From Trachythela sp. YZ-2020 (lineage: Eukaryota > Cnidaria > Anthozoa > Malacalcyonacea > Clavulariidae): a stretch of 64,000 bases of DNA. Of this stretch, positions 11,411 to 22,824 are shown piece after piece (position 1 is the stretch's first letter; each line of letters begins with the position of its first letter). Position numbers and translations under genes: made by a program. The DNA is taken from assembly GCA_016169945.1 (NCBI GenBank), contig JADLSH010000395.1:10382001-10446000 (forward strand), in the 5' to 3' direction. Below the pieces are notes generated by a model. That model saw nothing but the letters and a program-made list of their open reading frames with translations. It was not told the DNA's origin and did no database searches.

Positions 11411-13565
11411 CAAACCACCTACGACCAGGTATGTATCAAAATCTACCAATAGCTGGTTGGTTAAAACATTTTTTAACAGCATGGGAAAAAATAACCAGAG
11501 ATCCTTGGGTACTTCAAGTAGCCCAAGGTTATCAAATACAATTTATCGATACCTGGACATTTTGCCGAAAGGCATTTTGCTGAAAGACATTTTGCCGAAC
11601 GGACAGTTTGTCGAACAGACACTTTGAAGAACGGACAATTTGATGAACGGACTTTTCGCCGAAAAGACATTTTGCTGAAAGGACAACTTGCCGAAAATAG
11701 AGATGTTTTTTCGTCAAAATGTTTGGGATTTCTCAACTGTGTAATTTTCAACCATTGTGTAAAATAACCATTATATCGTCATTATCAGTGCATAATGGTC
11801 ATTAGCAGTGCATAATGGTCGTTAGCAGTGCATAACCATATTGATTATTGGTAGCTTGTTTGTGCAGCGGATGACTCATTTGTTAGGAACGTGTTTTGAC
11901 GTCAGGTCGTAAACAAACAAGCGTATATAAAGACAACGATGTAAGAAAATTTCATCAAAGTCGACAATGACTTCTCTATTTTCGGCAAGTTGTCTTTTCG
12001 GCGAAAAGTCAGTTTGGCAAAATGTCCGGCCACCCAATTTATCAGCAATCCAGTGCAGGAGCATTCTCCTGTAACCATTCATACCTCACAAGAGGACCAA
12101 CAGCTAATAGACCAGGAAGTCCAAGGACTTCTGGCAAAACAAGCAGTCCACTACATTTCAGTCAGCTTCCTAAACAACCCGGGGGTTCATCAGCTCTCTT
12201 TTTGTGGTGCCAGGAAGGGTGGCAGCCACCGGCCAGTCATCAACCTAAAACCTCTCAATGGTTTCATACCTTACGAGCACTTCAAAATGGAATCAATCCA
12301 TATGTTAAAAGATCTTTTAAGGAAACGTGATTATTTAGTAAAGGATGCATACCTAACGGTACCTTCAATTTCTATGGAGGGACTCCCTTCTGGAGTTTGC
12401 TTGCCTCCCATTTGGCCTTGCGAGTGCCCCAAGAGCATTCACAAAACTAATGAAACCAGTTTTGTAAATTTTGAGGCAGAGGGGGGTCCGTCTAATAGCT
12501 TACCTAGACAATTTTATTATAATGGGCGAGTCAAAACATCTTGCCCTTCAACATGCAGCGACAACCTTGAACATTTTCGAGGGACTGGGATTTGTGGTGA
12601 ATTACCCAAAGTCAGTCTTAGTGCCATCCCAACAAATAGAGTTTTTGGGATACATAGTAATCCGAGCCTCCCATCGGACAAAATAAAGAAAGTCAGACTA
12701 AACTGTCAAAAACTCTTGGACAACCCAGTCACATCAGTTCGAAAGTTGGCAAAATTCCTGGGCCTCCTATCTTCCTCAATTCAGGCCGTATTTCCTGCAC
12801 CACTACACTACCGTTACCTCCAGCAGGCAAAGAACTCTGTTCTAAAAAGGCACAAGTCTTACGAAGCTCTGGTACACTTCAATCCAGATGCTATACAGGA
12901 GGTGCAGTGGTGGAAGGACAATTTAGTTGCATGGAATGGCCCTACTCCATCAATCAACAAACCTTACAATCGAAACCGATGCATCTCTCCAGGGTTGGGG
13001 TGCTGATTGCCAAGGAGTCTCAACTGGGGGGAGATGGTCTCCACAGGAGAGCTCACATCACATAAACTACCTACAACTACTAGCAGGATCCCTTGCAATC
13101 AAGTGTTTTACAAAGTCCAAAGCCCAAGTGCTTCTACTAATGGACAATGTCACAGCAGTAACATACATAAACAAGATAGGAGCCACTCACTCCCACCTTC
13201 GGTCCCTATTAGCCAATAATCTGTGGGACTGGTGTCTAACTCAAAATGTACTGGTAACAGCACAGTACATCCCAGGGGTACAAAATGTGCAGGCGGATCG
13301 CAAATCCAGGGTGTTTTTAGATTCCAGCGATTGGAAACTAAACCCGATAATTATCAATCAATTATATCAGAAATGGGACCCTCTGAACATAGACCTGTTT
13401 GCATCTCGCCTAACATTTCAACTAGACAACTATGCGAGTTGGAGACCAGACCCATCAGCAGTACACACAGATGCCTTCACCCTGAACTGGGCCACATTTT
13501 GGGGCTATGCATTTCCCCCATCTGCAATGATCGGTCGATGTCTGCAACAAATTCAGAATCAGTGA
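11371..13565 (+). pseudogene. DIRS reverse transcriptase and RNase H
   Basis: The N-terminal RT segment (IAGWLKHFLTAWEKITRDPW) at about 11440-11510 is followed by the 487-bp insertion, then RT proper from 12045 (KGGSHRPVINLKPLN near 12210). The active-site box reads YLDN at 12501-12512 where YLDD is expected, so a catalytic Asp is replaced. RNase H follows (IETDASLQGWGADC at about 12965; MDNVTAVTYINK at about 13140) with the DIRS-specific LDLFAS-like IDLFASRLTFQ at about 13390. Several frameshifts. RT copies the element RNA; this copy is dead. Confidence 0.85.
11548..12034. mobile_element. 487-bp TIR element (MULE-like MITE)
   Basis: Flanked by a 9-bp repeat CAATTTATC (11539-11547 and 12035-12043). 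The outer ends match as inverted repeats (CCTGGACATTTTGCC and CCGGACATTTTGCC). Inside each end, many variants of GACATTTTGCCGAA form subterminal repeats, and the centre has three AGTGCATAATGGTC-like units. A 9-bp duplication is typical of Mutator-like elements, hence the tentative class. No coding capacity. Confidence 0.7.
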
Positions 13566-13734
13566 GTAGAACACTTTGTGCAGATGGCACCAGTTTGGCC
13601 TACCCTAATATGGTACCCCCTGTTACTAGAACTGTGCATAGATTTCCCTCTCCTATTATCCATTCAAGAGGATCTGTTGAAGAAAGGGGACAAGAACAAC
13701 CCTCTTCATCAACTTCAACTAGCTGGGTGGCTAC

Positions 13735-13912
13735 TGTCAACAGTAGGAATTTCCACGAGTTTCTGCGGGATTTTACTCGCGTTCTCCACGAGTATCACAC
13801 GAGAGGATAAATACTACAAGAAATACTACAGAACACCATATTAATTACTGGGAACACATATATCGGGATTTTCTACTGTATTTTATAAACGTAAGGGAAA
13901 GGGTGTCTATCA
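13735..13912 (+). repeat. Possible BEL 5-prime LTR
   Basis: Starts TGTCAACAG, ends in CA before a TGGAAG stretch (13915) that could be the primer-binding site, and lies directly upstream of gag. Without a 3-prime partner the ends are only inferred. Confidence 0.35.
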
Positions 13913-13946
13913 ATTGGAAGTTTAATCTGATAAACAATATATCACC

Positions 13947-15753
13947 ATGACAACCAGTGAAGCAAAACTTAAAGCAAAATTAATTCAATTACAAATCACA
14001 GCAGAGCGCACAAACACTGTACTTGAGACCGAAGACCCGGAACGCATTGAACGACATATGAATGCTTTGAAGGCCTATGTCACTGAAGCTGATCAATACA
14101 GGAGGGAAGAAGAAGCGAGGAAAATTACTGCGGAAGAGGACCTTACAAAAATCGGGGAGTGGAACACTGAGATTGAAGAGAAAGTAGCTAAAGCAGAACA
14201 GGAAATCAATCGATTATCACAAAATTTAATGGTACTTACCAAGACTGGCCAAGGTTTTGGGAGCAGTTCCGAGAGACGGTTGATAAAACAGGGATTGAAC
14301 CAGTTATAAAGTTAACATATCTGCGGGAATTACTTGACATCAAGTCCGCAAGACCATTGAAGCCTTACCATTCACAAGTGAGGGGTACAACAGAACCAAG
14401 TCCATTCTGGAAGAGAAATTCGGGAAAGAATCTGAGATCATCAAAGCATATACCCAACAGATTTTTGATTTTCCAACCATGCCAATTCTCAATGTCAATA
14501 GAATTCATGAGTTTACGGAAAAGCTGACTTATGCAGTACAGTCATTAGAGACTATGGGGAAGTTATCGCAAGTCAACGGCAACGTAGCCATGACCTTAGA
14601 CAAGTTATCTGCCATCCGTTGTGATCTCGTGCGGACAGACGATTCGTGGGAATCATGGGACTTCATCAAGTTGACGGAAGCGTTGAGGTTGTGGACTCGT
14701 CGCAATCCTGTGGAAAAGCCTGCGAAAGGTGATAGGCGACAGTCAGGAAAGCTACTCAATGTACGGCGTCAGGATGTTAGAGTTTGTGTTTACTGTGAGG
14801 ATGCATCACACAAGTCAAGTGATTGTCCAAGTGTTATGTCACCATCAGAAAGGAGAGAGATTCTGAAGAAACGTCATCTTTGTTGTAACTGTACAAGTTC
14901 TACACATCGGGCGAGTGAATGTCAGAGTAAGTCCAAATGCCAGCTATGTGATCGCCGCCACCATACATCGATCTGTGAGCAGAGGGAAACTAAGAACAAG
15001 GACAAAGGAAAGACCTTGCTAATTTCAACCGAACAGAGCGCTGAAGGAATCTTTCCAATCGTACAAATAAAAGTTGATGGTGTTGAGTGTAGGGCATTAA
15101 TTGACTCCGGTGCGGGCAGTTCTTATGCTTCAGCCAAACTGATCAATTTATTACAGAAAAAGCCAATCGATATCACAAAGAAGAGAGTAGACCTGCTGAT
15201 GGGATCACAAGTGGCACATCTTGAAACCTACCAAACCTCAATTGGATCGGTAAGCGGCGATTTTCAGATGGAAGTGAACTTGACCAAAGTAAACAGAGAG
15301 GAACTTTTGACCATTGACAATCCAGGATACCAAGACCTGATTAAGCAGTACCCTCACCTGAGAGGAGTGGAAGTAGTTGATCATGATCTGAAACCCAAGT
15401 TGCCTGTTCATGTTGTGCTGAGTGCTGGAGAGTATGCGAGGATGAAGACAAACACCAAGCCACGCATAGGTCGAGAGGGGGAACCAATAGCAGAGTTGAC
15501 TAAACTTGGATGGTTTGTGATGTCACCTGAGGCAGAGTTTGTCCACAACCGAATGTTATTCACACAAACCACTCAAACAGATTATGAATGGTTATGGCGT
15601 TTAGAAGTGCTTGGGCTTGAGGATACATCAGAGAATGATCAAAGTGATGTGTACATTGAATTAAAGGAGCAGTTAGAGCGCAGTGAGCAAGGGTGGTACC
15701 AACCAATGAAAGAGGAAGTTTGCGTCGCCTTGACAACTTGGTTCGAAAGCTAG
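13947..15753 (+). pseudogene. BEL/Pao gag, zinc knuckles and protease
   Basis: The N-terminal charged coiled coil (residues 1-105) starts at the ATG at 13947, in the context CACCATGACAACC. A frameshift near 14260 moves the Pao gag core (WPRFWEQFRETVDKTG) to another frame, and a further shift near 14345 precedes the long frame 14479-15753. That frame has three Cys/His knuckles at about 14785-14990, then the protease motif ALIDSGAGSSYASAKLI at about 15090-15140. The protein family makes the capsid and processes it. Frameshifts make it non-functional. Confidence 0.8.
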
Positions 15754-15754
15754 A

Positions 15755-17035
15755 ACGAACAGGTAAATACGAAACATGATCAGATCATTAGAAGCCAACT
15801 GGGAGAAGGGGTCATTGAACGGGTAAGTCATCTGGTAATGAATTCTACTTATCACATAAGGGCGTTGACAGAGAGAATGCGGAATCTACTAAACTCAGTG
15901 ATGTACGATGACTCGGTGAAGGAACAGACTAACTTACCATCTCTTAATGAGTGCCTAAATCCAGGGCCACCTCTTCAAACAAGTTATGGAGTGTCCTTGT
16001 TCGACAAAGATCATATCCAATCTCAGTATGTGGAGATATAGCGAAAGCATTCCTACAAATCCGTGTTAAACAATGTGAACGTGATGCACTCAGATTCCAT
16101 TGGAAGCACCCTGGTGATGATTTCATAGAAGTGTATAGATTCACACGCGCCTTATTCGGGCTTACAATGCTCTCCCTTTCTTCTTGGCGGTGTCATCGAC
16201 CAACATTTAGAACTCTGGCAGAGTCAAGAACCTGAAATAGTAGCTGAGCTTTGGAAAAATCTAACGGGCGGAGTCACCATCGATGAGGCACAAGAGAAGA
16301 CAACCATGACCAAAATCCTAAATGATGCAACATTTAAGCTGCACAAATGGAATGCAAGTGAAAGAGAACTTGAGGATGACAGTAAGATCCTGAAGGATGA
16401 CAAAGTAGAAAGTCAGACATTTGCAAAGCAACAACTCAATGTTCGGCAAAGTGAATCGAAGATGGGATAAGGAGTCTGATACCTTAACAGTCACATTCCC
16501 TAAAGAGTCGCCATCAACAACGAAGCGTGGGATTTTAAGCAAATTGGCAAGGGTGTATGACCCACTCGTACTGGTCTCACCAATAACAGAGGGAAAGATG
16601 ATTTATAGAGCAGTATGTGATGCGAAGTGGTCGTGGGATGCACAGATTTAGGGAATCTTGGCTGAACGCTGGAAAGTATGGGAAGAGTCACTACCAGAAG
16701 GAGAATCGGTACCGAGATCTTTGGCACCACATGAAAGAATCAAATCCATGAGTCTGCACGGATTTGGAGACACAAGTCAGCAAGGTGTTTGCGCTGCAGT
16801 TTATGCAGTGGTAGAACAGTCTTCAGGGACAACTCAAACGTTAGTCGCTGCTAAATCCCGTTTGGCAAAAAAGAGGCTGACCATCCCAAGACTGGAGCTA
16901 GTTGGGGCTCACATGGCAGCAAACCTTGTTACCAATGTCCATCAAGCATTGGATAGCAACCTGGTCATCACTCAACACTGTTGGTTAGATAGCACAGTGG
17001 TCCTTTATTGGCTTCAAGATAAAGGGAAGTTTAAG
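15755..17035 (+). pseudogene. BEL reverse transcriptase and RNase H, active-site block missing
   Basis: SVCGDIAKAFLQI (about 16020-16060) is the first catalytic RT block. The next blocks FTRALFGL and the region before LTGGVTIDEAQE are present, but the YVDD box expected between AELWKN and LTGG (about 16250-16270) is absent. Later parts include FKLHKW (16330) and GILSKLARVYDPL (16530), then RNase H (LTIPRLELVGAHMA at about 16880). The frame runs to codon AAG at 17035, where the 9-kb transposon begins, and resumes at 26080. Confidence 0.8.
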
Positions 17036-17757
17036 AGTGGATGTCCACAAAAATCGAACAATAAGTGGCCAAATTATTCGGTATCGTGATTTTTAGGAAA
17101 TTTGACCTACGATTTGTACACTAAATAATCTTTACTTTCAGAAATATATTCTTACTCTACCAAAGCTGTCCAACATTCGACCATGTTTTTAAACATGCGA
17201 TAAAGCTTCAAATCATTTAAGATTACCACTGTTTACTCTCCAAGTTTCTGGCTTTCAAATGGTATAAAATTTTCTTCGGGCAAAGAAATAGGTGCGGAAT
17301 TAGAGATAAGAGAATTCCCATGTTTTTGACCTACTGAGGTCAACTCTCTCACTTTGCATATCAAGCCACTTTCTAATTCCGATATTAAATGCACTTCAAC
17401 GCCAAGTCTTTCTGACTGACTTTAGATTTAGTAGAAGCTCCCATTATGTTATATTTGCATAAAAGTCGGGCAAAACTCAGCACGACAACGTCATATAAAC
17501 AGACCGACGATTGTAAGTAATAACATAAAGTAAAGATATAATACTACTGTCGCGGTGCTTAGTGTATAAATCATACTGAACGAAGTTAAATCCGATTGTA
17601 AACATCTTTAATGTTTCTGCGATCATCTTAACTCGCAATTCGACATGATTGCAAACAATATTCGCATATTTACTACCGATCTAGCGAATATCGCGATATA
17701 TTATTAACGTAAACAAACAACTGCAAAGAAGATTGTAAGTTATTAATAGGTTATGAT
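17036..17757 (+). repeat. Left terminal inverted repeat of the 9-kb transposon
   Basis: Inverted match to 25092-26073, well conserved over several hundred bases, for instance TTCTTCGGGCAAAGAAATAGG against its complement near 25570. Contains no obvious gene. Confidence 0.9.
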
Positions 17758-17800
17758 TTTAAAATCGTTAAGACAGTTATTAATAGATTAAATATGTTGA

Positions 17801-18026
17801 AATACAGTATTATTTAACTCATTCAATAACAAGTTTATAACAAGAGAGTTGTATAGTAATATTATTTGCCTAGGTATAATATCTGTTTACATGAAGGTAC
17901 ACAGAAAATGTGTAATACAGTATTATTTAACTCATTCAATAACAAGTTTATAACAAGAGAGTTGTATAGTAATATTATTTGCCTAGGTATAATATCTGTT
18001 TACATGAAGGTACACAGAAAATGTGT
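17801..18026. repeat. Perfect 113-bp tandem duplication
   Basis: Units 17801-17913 and 17914-18026 appear identical by eye, starting AATACAGTATTATTTAACTC. They lie between the left TIR and the transposase gene, so they could affect its promoter. Identity implies a recent event. Confidence 0.9.
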
Positions 18027-18232
18027 TTAACTTAAATCTTCACTTAATTCTTAGTCGGATAATTTTTATTACAAATGACGTTTACAAACTATCATTACCC
18101 CGCCCTCCTATTTCATTGCAGTCAAATTTGCGCATCAAAATAGAAGTGAGCAGTATTTGATGAAGGTAGTTTTACTAATAATGGAAGCATGTTGTTCGTT
18201 TAAGTCTATCGTCGGTAGTTCTTGCAGTTTCG

Positions 18233-20436
18233 ATGCCAGCCAGCACGAAAATGTTGCTTCAATCTGTACAATCAACTGCAGAACACGACAGGAGTGTTGA
18301 AAAGACACTAATGGAATCCCTTGTCGAGTGTTACAATAATGCAAGTTATTGGAGAACAAGAAGGCAGATCTTATCAATCATGGCCGACAAAGTCTCCTTC
18401 TCAATCCTAAAAAATTGGATTCCTGGACTCACTAGATACAGGTTCAACGTGGCTCGTCATCACACATTGCTGCATGGGCGGGGTTCTCCAGTTGCCGTTG
18501 GAAAGGCCACACGTGTCCGCATCTCAGCTGAGAAACTTGACCATTTTTTAACGTTTATCACCAGCAGTCAAATCATTCAAGATTTGCCATTTGGAGAAAA
18601 GACCGTGAAGCTATCTAGTGGTACGAGAATTACAGTTCCCAACGTTGTTCGCACCCTTGTACCTGAACATGTGGTGCAGCAATACCAGAGCTATTGCCAA
18701 GACACTGGATTTGACCCTTTGAGCCGCAGTAGTCTATGCAGAATTTTGAATGTATGCAGTGCTTCTATCAGGAAATCATTACAAGGACTGGACTATTTTA
18801 CTTCAGATGGTGCAAAAGCTTTCGATGACGTTCAAGAAGTAATTGAGAAGCTAGGCCATGAATATGGGCGAGGTCACACTTGGGTGAAGCACATGAATAG
18901 CAAATTGAAAAACTGCCAAATGTTATTTGAAAAGTGACTACAAGGTATGTAAAGTAATCGGTTATCTTCTTCTTTTCTGAAAATTCAAAAATTATAACTA
19001 CGAATTCCTTGATATTTCAGGTACATGTTTCGACCAGCTCGCGTGTCGCTGACCACTGCAGGCCGTTTGCTCTGAGCGATGCAAGTGATGAAGACTTCGT
19101 CACTGAATGTGATCATGAACATGACCTAAAATGTGACAGGTGTGAGTTGATCCCTTCTATTTTCGAAGAAGTTGAATCGACTTTGAAAGATTTATTAGCC
19201 ATTGACAATGAATAGAAGAACGAAATGGAATATGTCATGACTCAATCCAAGAAGAATATAATGGCCTGGAAAGCTCACCTATTACGCGACATCAACCAAG
19301 ATGAAGCTCGCCTGAACCTCCTTCGCGATCTCGACTCGGCCTCCGTTCTGGTTGTTTTAGATTGGGCAATGAAATTTTTGCCCAGAAAATACCGTGAAAG
19401 CCAATCCGATTGGTTTGGAAAGCGTGGCATTTCATGGCACATTGCCGTGGCTATGACCAAGCGAGAGGATTGTTTGGAGTTGTTGATGTTCGTCCATGTT
19501 TTCCAAAGCTGCACCCAAGACAGCCCTGCAGTACTAGCGATAATCGATGATGTTGTTAACCAACTTAAGTCTGAGAGGCCTGAAATCAAGCAGATTTTCT
19601 TTCGTCAGGACAACGCTGGGTGCTATCACAGTGCATTCAACTTATTGGCCATGAAACAGGTTGCTACAAAATACGAGGTAGAATTAAGAGTCGATTTTTC
19701 GGACCCCCAAGGTGGTAAAGGGGCTTGTGACCGAAAAGCTGCCACTATCAAAAACAAAATAAAAGCGTACCTTAATTCTGGCAACGACATGGAAACCGCC
19801 AAGCAAATGAAGATCGCTATAGAATCACGAAGTGGCATCGAAGGTGCAAGAGTCATGCTCTGTGACACCCCTTCCGTACCTACGTTAACGTTAGAGCCAT
19901 TAAAATGGGAAGGTGTAAGTTTTGTTAACAACATTTCATATTGCGAGAATGGCATGAAAGTGTGGCGAGAATGCAACATTGGCCAGGGAAAGTTTCTAGA
20001 GTGGACTGAATGGAATCTGCCTGAAACAATTTCCATTCCACATATTAACATCAATGAAGGTCCGACCTCCCCCAAAGCTACGTTCACGGATGTGAAAGCA
20101 AGAAAGATGTCCACAGCGAAACCTTCGCACAATGCAAATCAACCTGAAGTACATGGCAGCTCCAATTCAGATGTTGAAGAAGAAACTTCTCAAGGGTCTA
20201 AGCTGTTTCCGTGTCCAGAAAACGGTTGCGTTATGTCGTTCGAACGATTATCAAACCTTGAAAACCACCTTGATTTCGGGAAGCATAACTATGCACTGGA
20301 ACGTGAAACATTTCTTGATAAAGCAATGCTCTCATACGCGACCAAACTTGACAAAAGAGATATATCGCTTGAGTGCCAGACGTCGGACGACCTAAGTTCT
20401 TGCCGCGCCCTAGATCCTCTGCCAAAAGGTTGGGCG
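18233..20436 (+). pseudogene. Transposase-like gene of the 9-kb element, 5-prime part
   Basis: Exon 1 runs from about 18233 (ATG; a slightly earlier start in another frame at 18182 is possible) to 18944. An intron 18945-19020 (GTATGT..TTTCAG) follows, then exon 2. A one-base frameshift lies in a five-A run at 18908-18912 and an in-frame TAG at 19213-19215. Exon 2 has three spaced acidic blocks: LDWAMKF (D at 19360), RQDNAGCYHS (D at 19609) and DFSDPQGGKGACDRKAA (D at 19729), suggesting an RNase H-fold DDD/E core. A C2H2 finger (CPENGC, then H-x5-H) follows at 20210-20285. Interrupted after LPKGW by a 3.1-kb element. I know similar uncharacterised proteins in cnidarians and amphioxus, no named family. 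Confidence 0.75.
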
Positions 20437-20978
20437 CACTGATCTAATAATAGACTGGATATAGCTTCTATACCTATGAAAAATGAAGCCAAAATCAATC
20501 GGCGCAAATCTACTTCCGGTTACCACTTTGCATCGAAAACAATATGGAGTTGTATGGGGAAATGAGTCGGCAAGGCTGGTTTTTCACCATTTTCAGGCAT
20601 TTCCAAGCGCTGGACTAAACCGTTCGTCTTGTAATGAAAAGAACAGGATATTTTCTTACTTTTGGAGAGATACTTTTGTAGATTTCGGTAAAAAATCACT
20701 GCTAAAGACGTTTGACAAGTTGCATACGCGAAGTCCATTTTCGGCCAAAACTCTCTGCCAAGTGGTCTTTCATGCTGGCATTTTCGCTAAACAAATAATC
20801 TGGCTGGATAGAAACTCAAGTCGAATGGATTAAACGAGAGGTAAGCAATGTCTAATAAGCGTTTGCCTTTCTCAATCAAGCGAAAAAGTATAGAATATCG
20901 GTGTTGCTCTCGGGTTATGTTGTGCTATGCGCCTATGCCTATATGAACATTTATAGCAACAATATAGCTTTATATCTA

Positions 20979-21130
20979 CAGGGTGTATCAAAAAAAAGTG
21001 AACCCTTTGAAATTTAATACAATAGTGAACCTTTTGAAATTGAACTTCATATTTGCATTTTCTTTCAAATAATCTATTGTACCCTATTGTATTTAATTTC
21101 AAAGGGTTCACTTTTTTATGATACACCCTG
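20979..21130. mobile_element. Mariner-type MITE, copy 1
   Basis: 152 bases with CAGGGTGTATCAAAAAAA ends, flanked by TA (20977-20978 and 21131-21132). TA duplication and CAGGGTG..ends are characteristic of Tc1/mariner MITEs. The right TIR of the host element shows the empty site. Confidence 0.9.
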
Positions 21131-21141
21131 TATATTGTCTA

Positions 21142-21293
21142 CAGGGTGTCTCAAAAAAAAGTGAACCCTTTGAAATTAAATACAATAGGGTACAATAGAT
21201 TATTTGAAAGAAAATGCAAATATGAAGTTCAATTTCAAAAGGTTCACTATTGTATTAAATTTCAAAGGGTTCACTTTTTTTTGATACACCCTG
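21142..21293. mobile_element. Mariner-type MITE, copy 2, inverted
   Basis: 152 bases, essentially the exact reverse complement of copy 1 and flanked by TA (21140-21141 and 21294-21295). With copy 1 it makes a near-perfect 315-bp palindrome with an 11-bp spacer. An 11-bp extra TATATTCCCTG follows it. Confidence 0.9.
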
Positions 21294-22824
21294 TATATTC
21301 CCTGTATATTGGCTAATTGCATTTTGTATCTCAGATTGGAGTTTTGGTTTTTGTTCTTGACCGAAAAATACATTTAAATAATATATAAATGGATTCGTTT
21401 CTAAAACAAGCTCTGTATCATTCATATTATAAACTGCTTCAAGTGTTTTTATGCAGAAAACTTGCAATCCAGTACTCTGAGGGTAGTATGGAGCACTAGT
21501 ATACACCATATTAAAATGGTGTATGCCAAGTTTGACTAGTTGTCAATTCTCACATTTGAATTTTTTATTATATAGAGACTAAAACATTGAAATTAGAAAA
21601 CATTATTAAGACATGTCATCCTGATCCACTGTGCTGACTGGTGTGATGGCAGAGAGGTCCCGTATTATAGAAAGTGGCTTGTTGAAGTGACTGTATCATT
21701 GAATAATAAATTCTCTGTTCCTTTTCCAAAGTAGATGAACATTTTGTAATCATATGAACATGAATAGCTATGTGACTCAGACTCACATATTTTTTAATAA
21801 TGCTGTATAAAAATTAGTTGTTTTAACATAGTATGGATAAACTGATAATTATCTTTTTACTGTACCATGCCCATGGTCTTCACTCACCAGATTAAGACCC
21901 CTAGTAAATTCTGGTGAGCTGCTCTCCTCTCTTGTAATATTCCATAGTCTAACATTTCCAGGGTTTCTTGCAGAAGGGAGAGAAGGCCATGGGAGGGGTT
22001 GGCAAAATGTTGACCTTTTCCATAAAGTATACATTACATGTATGCAAATTAAGTGTGGAAATATATCACTTTCCCACATACATAAGAATACCATAGACTA
22101 CAACTGGTTGTCTTGTGTGTTCTGTTGGTTGTTCCCATGCATTTCCTTGTTGGTAACAAATACTGGTCATTACATATTGGTGCTTGGCAATTTGGCTTCT
22201 TTGAGGTCATTTCAAAACCACCAAGATGGTTGACATGCTACTTCATGTTTCATAAAAATTATACTAATTAACCCATTAAAGGTGCATAATGCCTCCCTTG
22301 ACAAGTAGAATTATCTGGTGTTAAACAGAGTATCATAGGCATAGGAAGCAACTTCAAGTTGGGGGGGGGGGGGGCATTTTGTCTTAAAGGGCACCTCTTC
22401 TATTAGAAAAGGGCACTTTTTCCATTGTTTTAGCTGATGATAACCATCATATTCAAGTTGATATGTTGATGATAACTACATATTCAAGTTGATAAAGATT
22501 ATATCAGAGTGTTATAGTAAAGTCTGCTTCTACCAACTTGGGAAAACAGCCATGGAAAGTGAGAAAGAAGTTGAATAAACTTGTCGTGTTTAATCACCAG
22601 TGAATCGCAGTGATGAAACTATCCAATTTAAATCTTTAATACATAGGAATGGAATGAAGTAGTGTATTGGATTGCTGTAGAAAGCTCACAGTGTCTCCTC
22701 GATGTGAAAGAAGAAAAAACCGGTTCCTTTAGGAACTAACAACTATTTAAAAGTTTCCAAATCAAATTTTGATTGAGCTCATTCAACTTTGTCCCATGTC
22801 CTTTTTACAATTTTAGTATCATAT

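Larger units (their letters stand above)
3213..13734 (+). mobile_element. DIRS-type retrotransposon, interrupted three times
   Basis: Gag-like sequence starts at the ATG at 3213 and resumes at 10995. DIRS reverse transcriptase and RNase H follow at 11371-13565. Gag is split by a hAT element (3619-10986), pol by a 487-bp TIR element (11548-12034), and the 3-prime part is cut at 13734 by a BEL/Pao retrotransposon. The tyrosine recombinase and terminal repeats expected of DIRS elements are not seen next to it, so the copy is incomplete. Order of events: DIRS first, the others later. Confidence 0.75.
20437..21456 (+). repeat. Left TIR of the 3.1-kb element
   Basis: Inverted match to 22825-23525. 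It contains two MITEs at 20979-21130 and 21142-21293, absent from the right arm. Confidence 0.88.

Noticed and set aside
20483..20833. 116-codon frame on the left arm of the 3.1-kb element (and its twin at 23129-23479)
   Set aside because: It is the same sequence on both inverted arms, lacks any family pattern and is best explained as an open stretch of a TIR.
20872..21126. 84-codon frame across mariner MITE 1
   Set aside because: Made of MITE inverted repeat sequence, not a gene.
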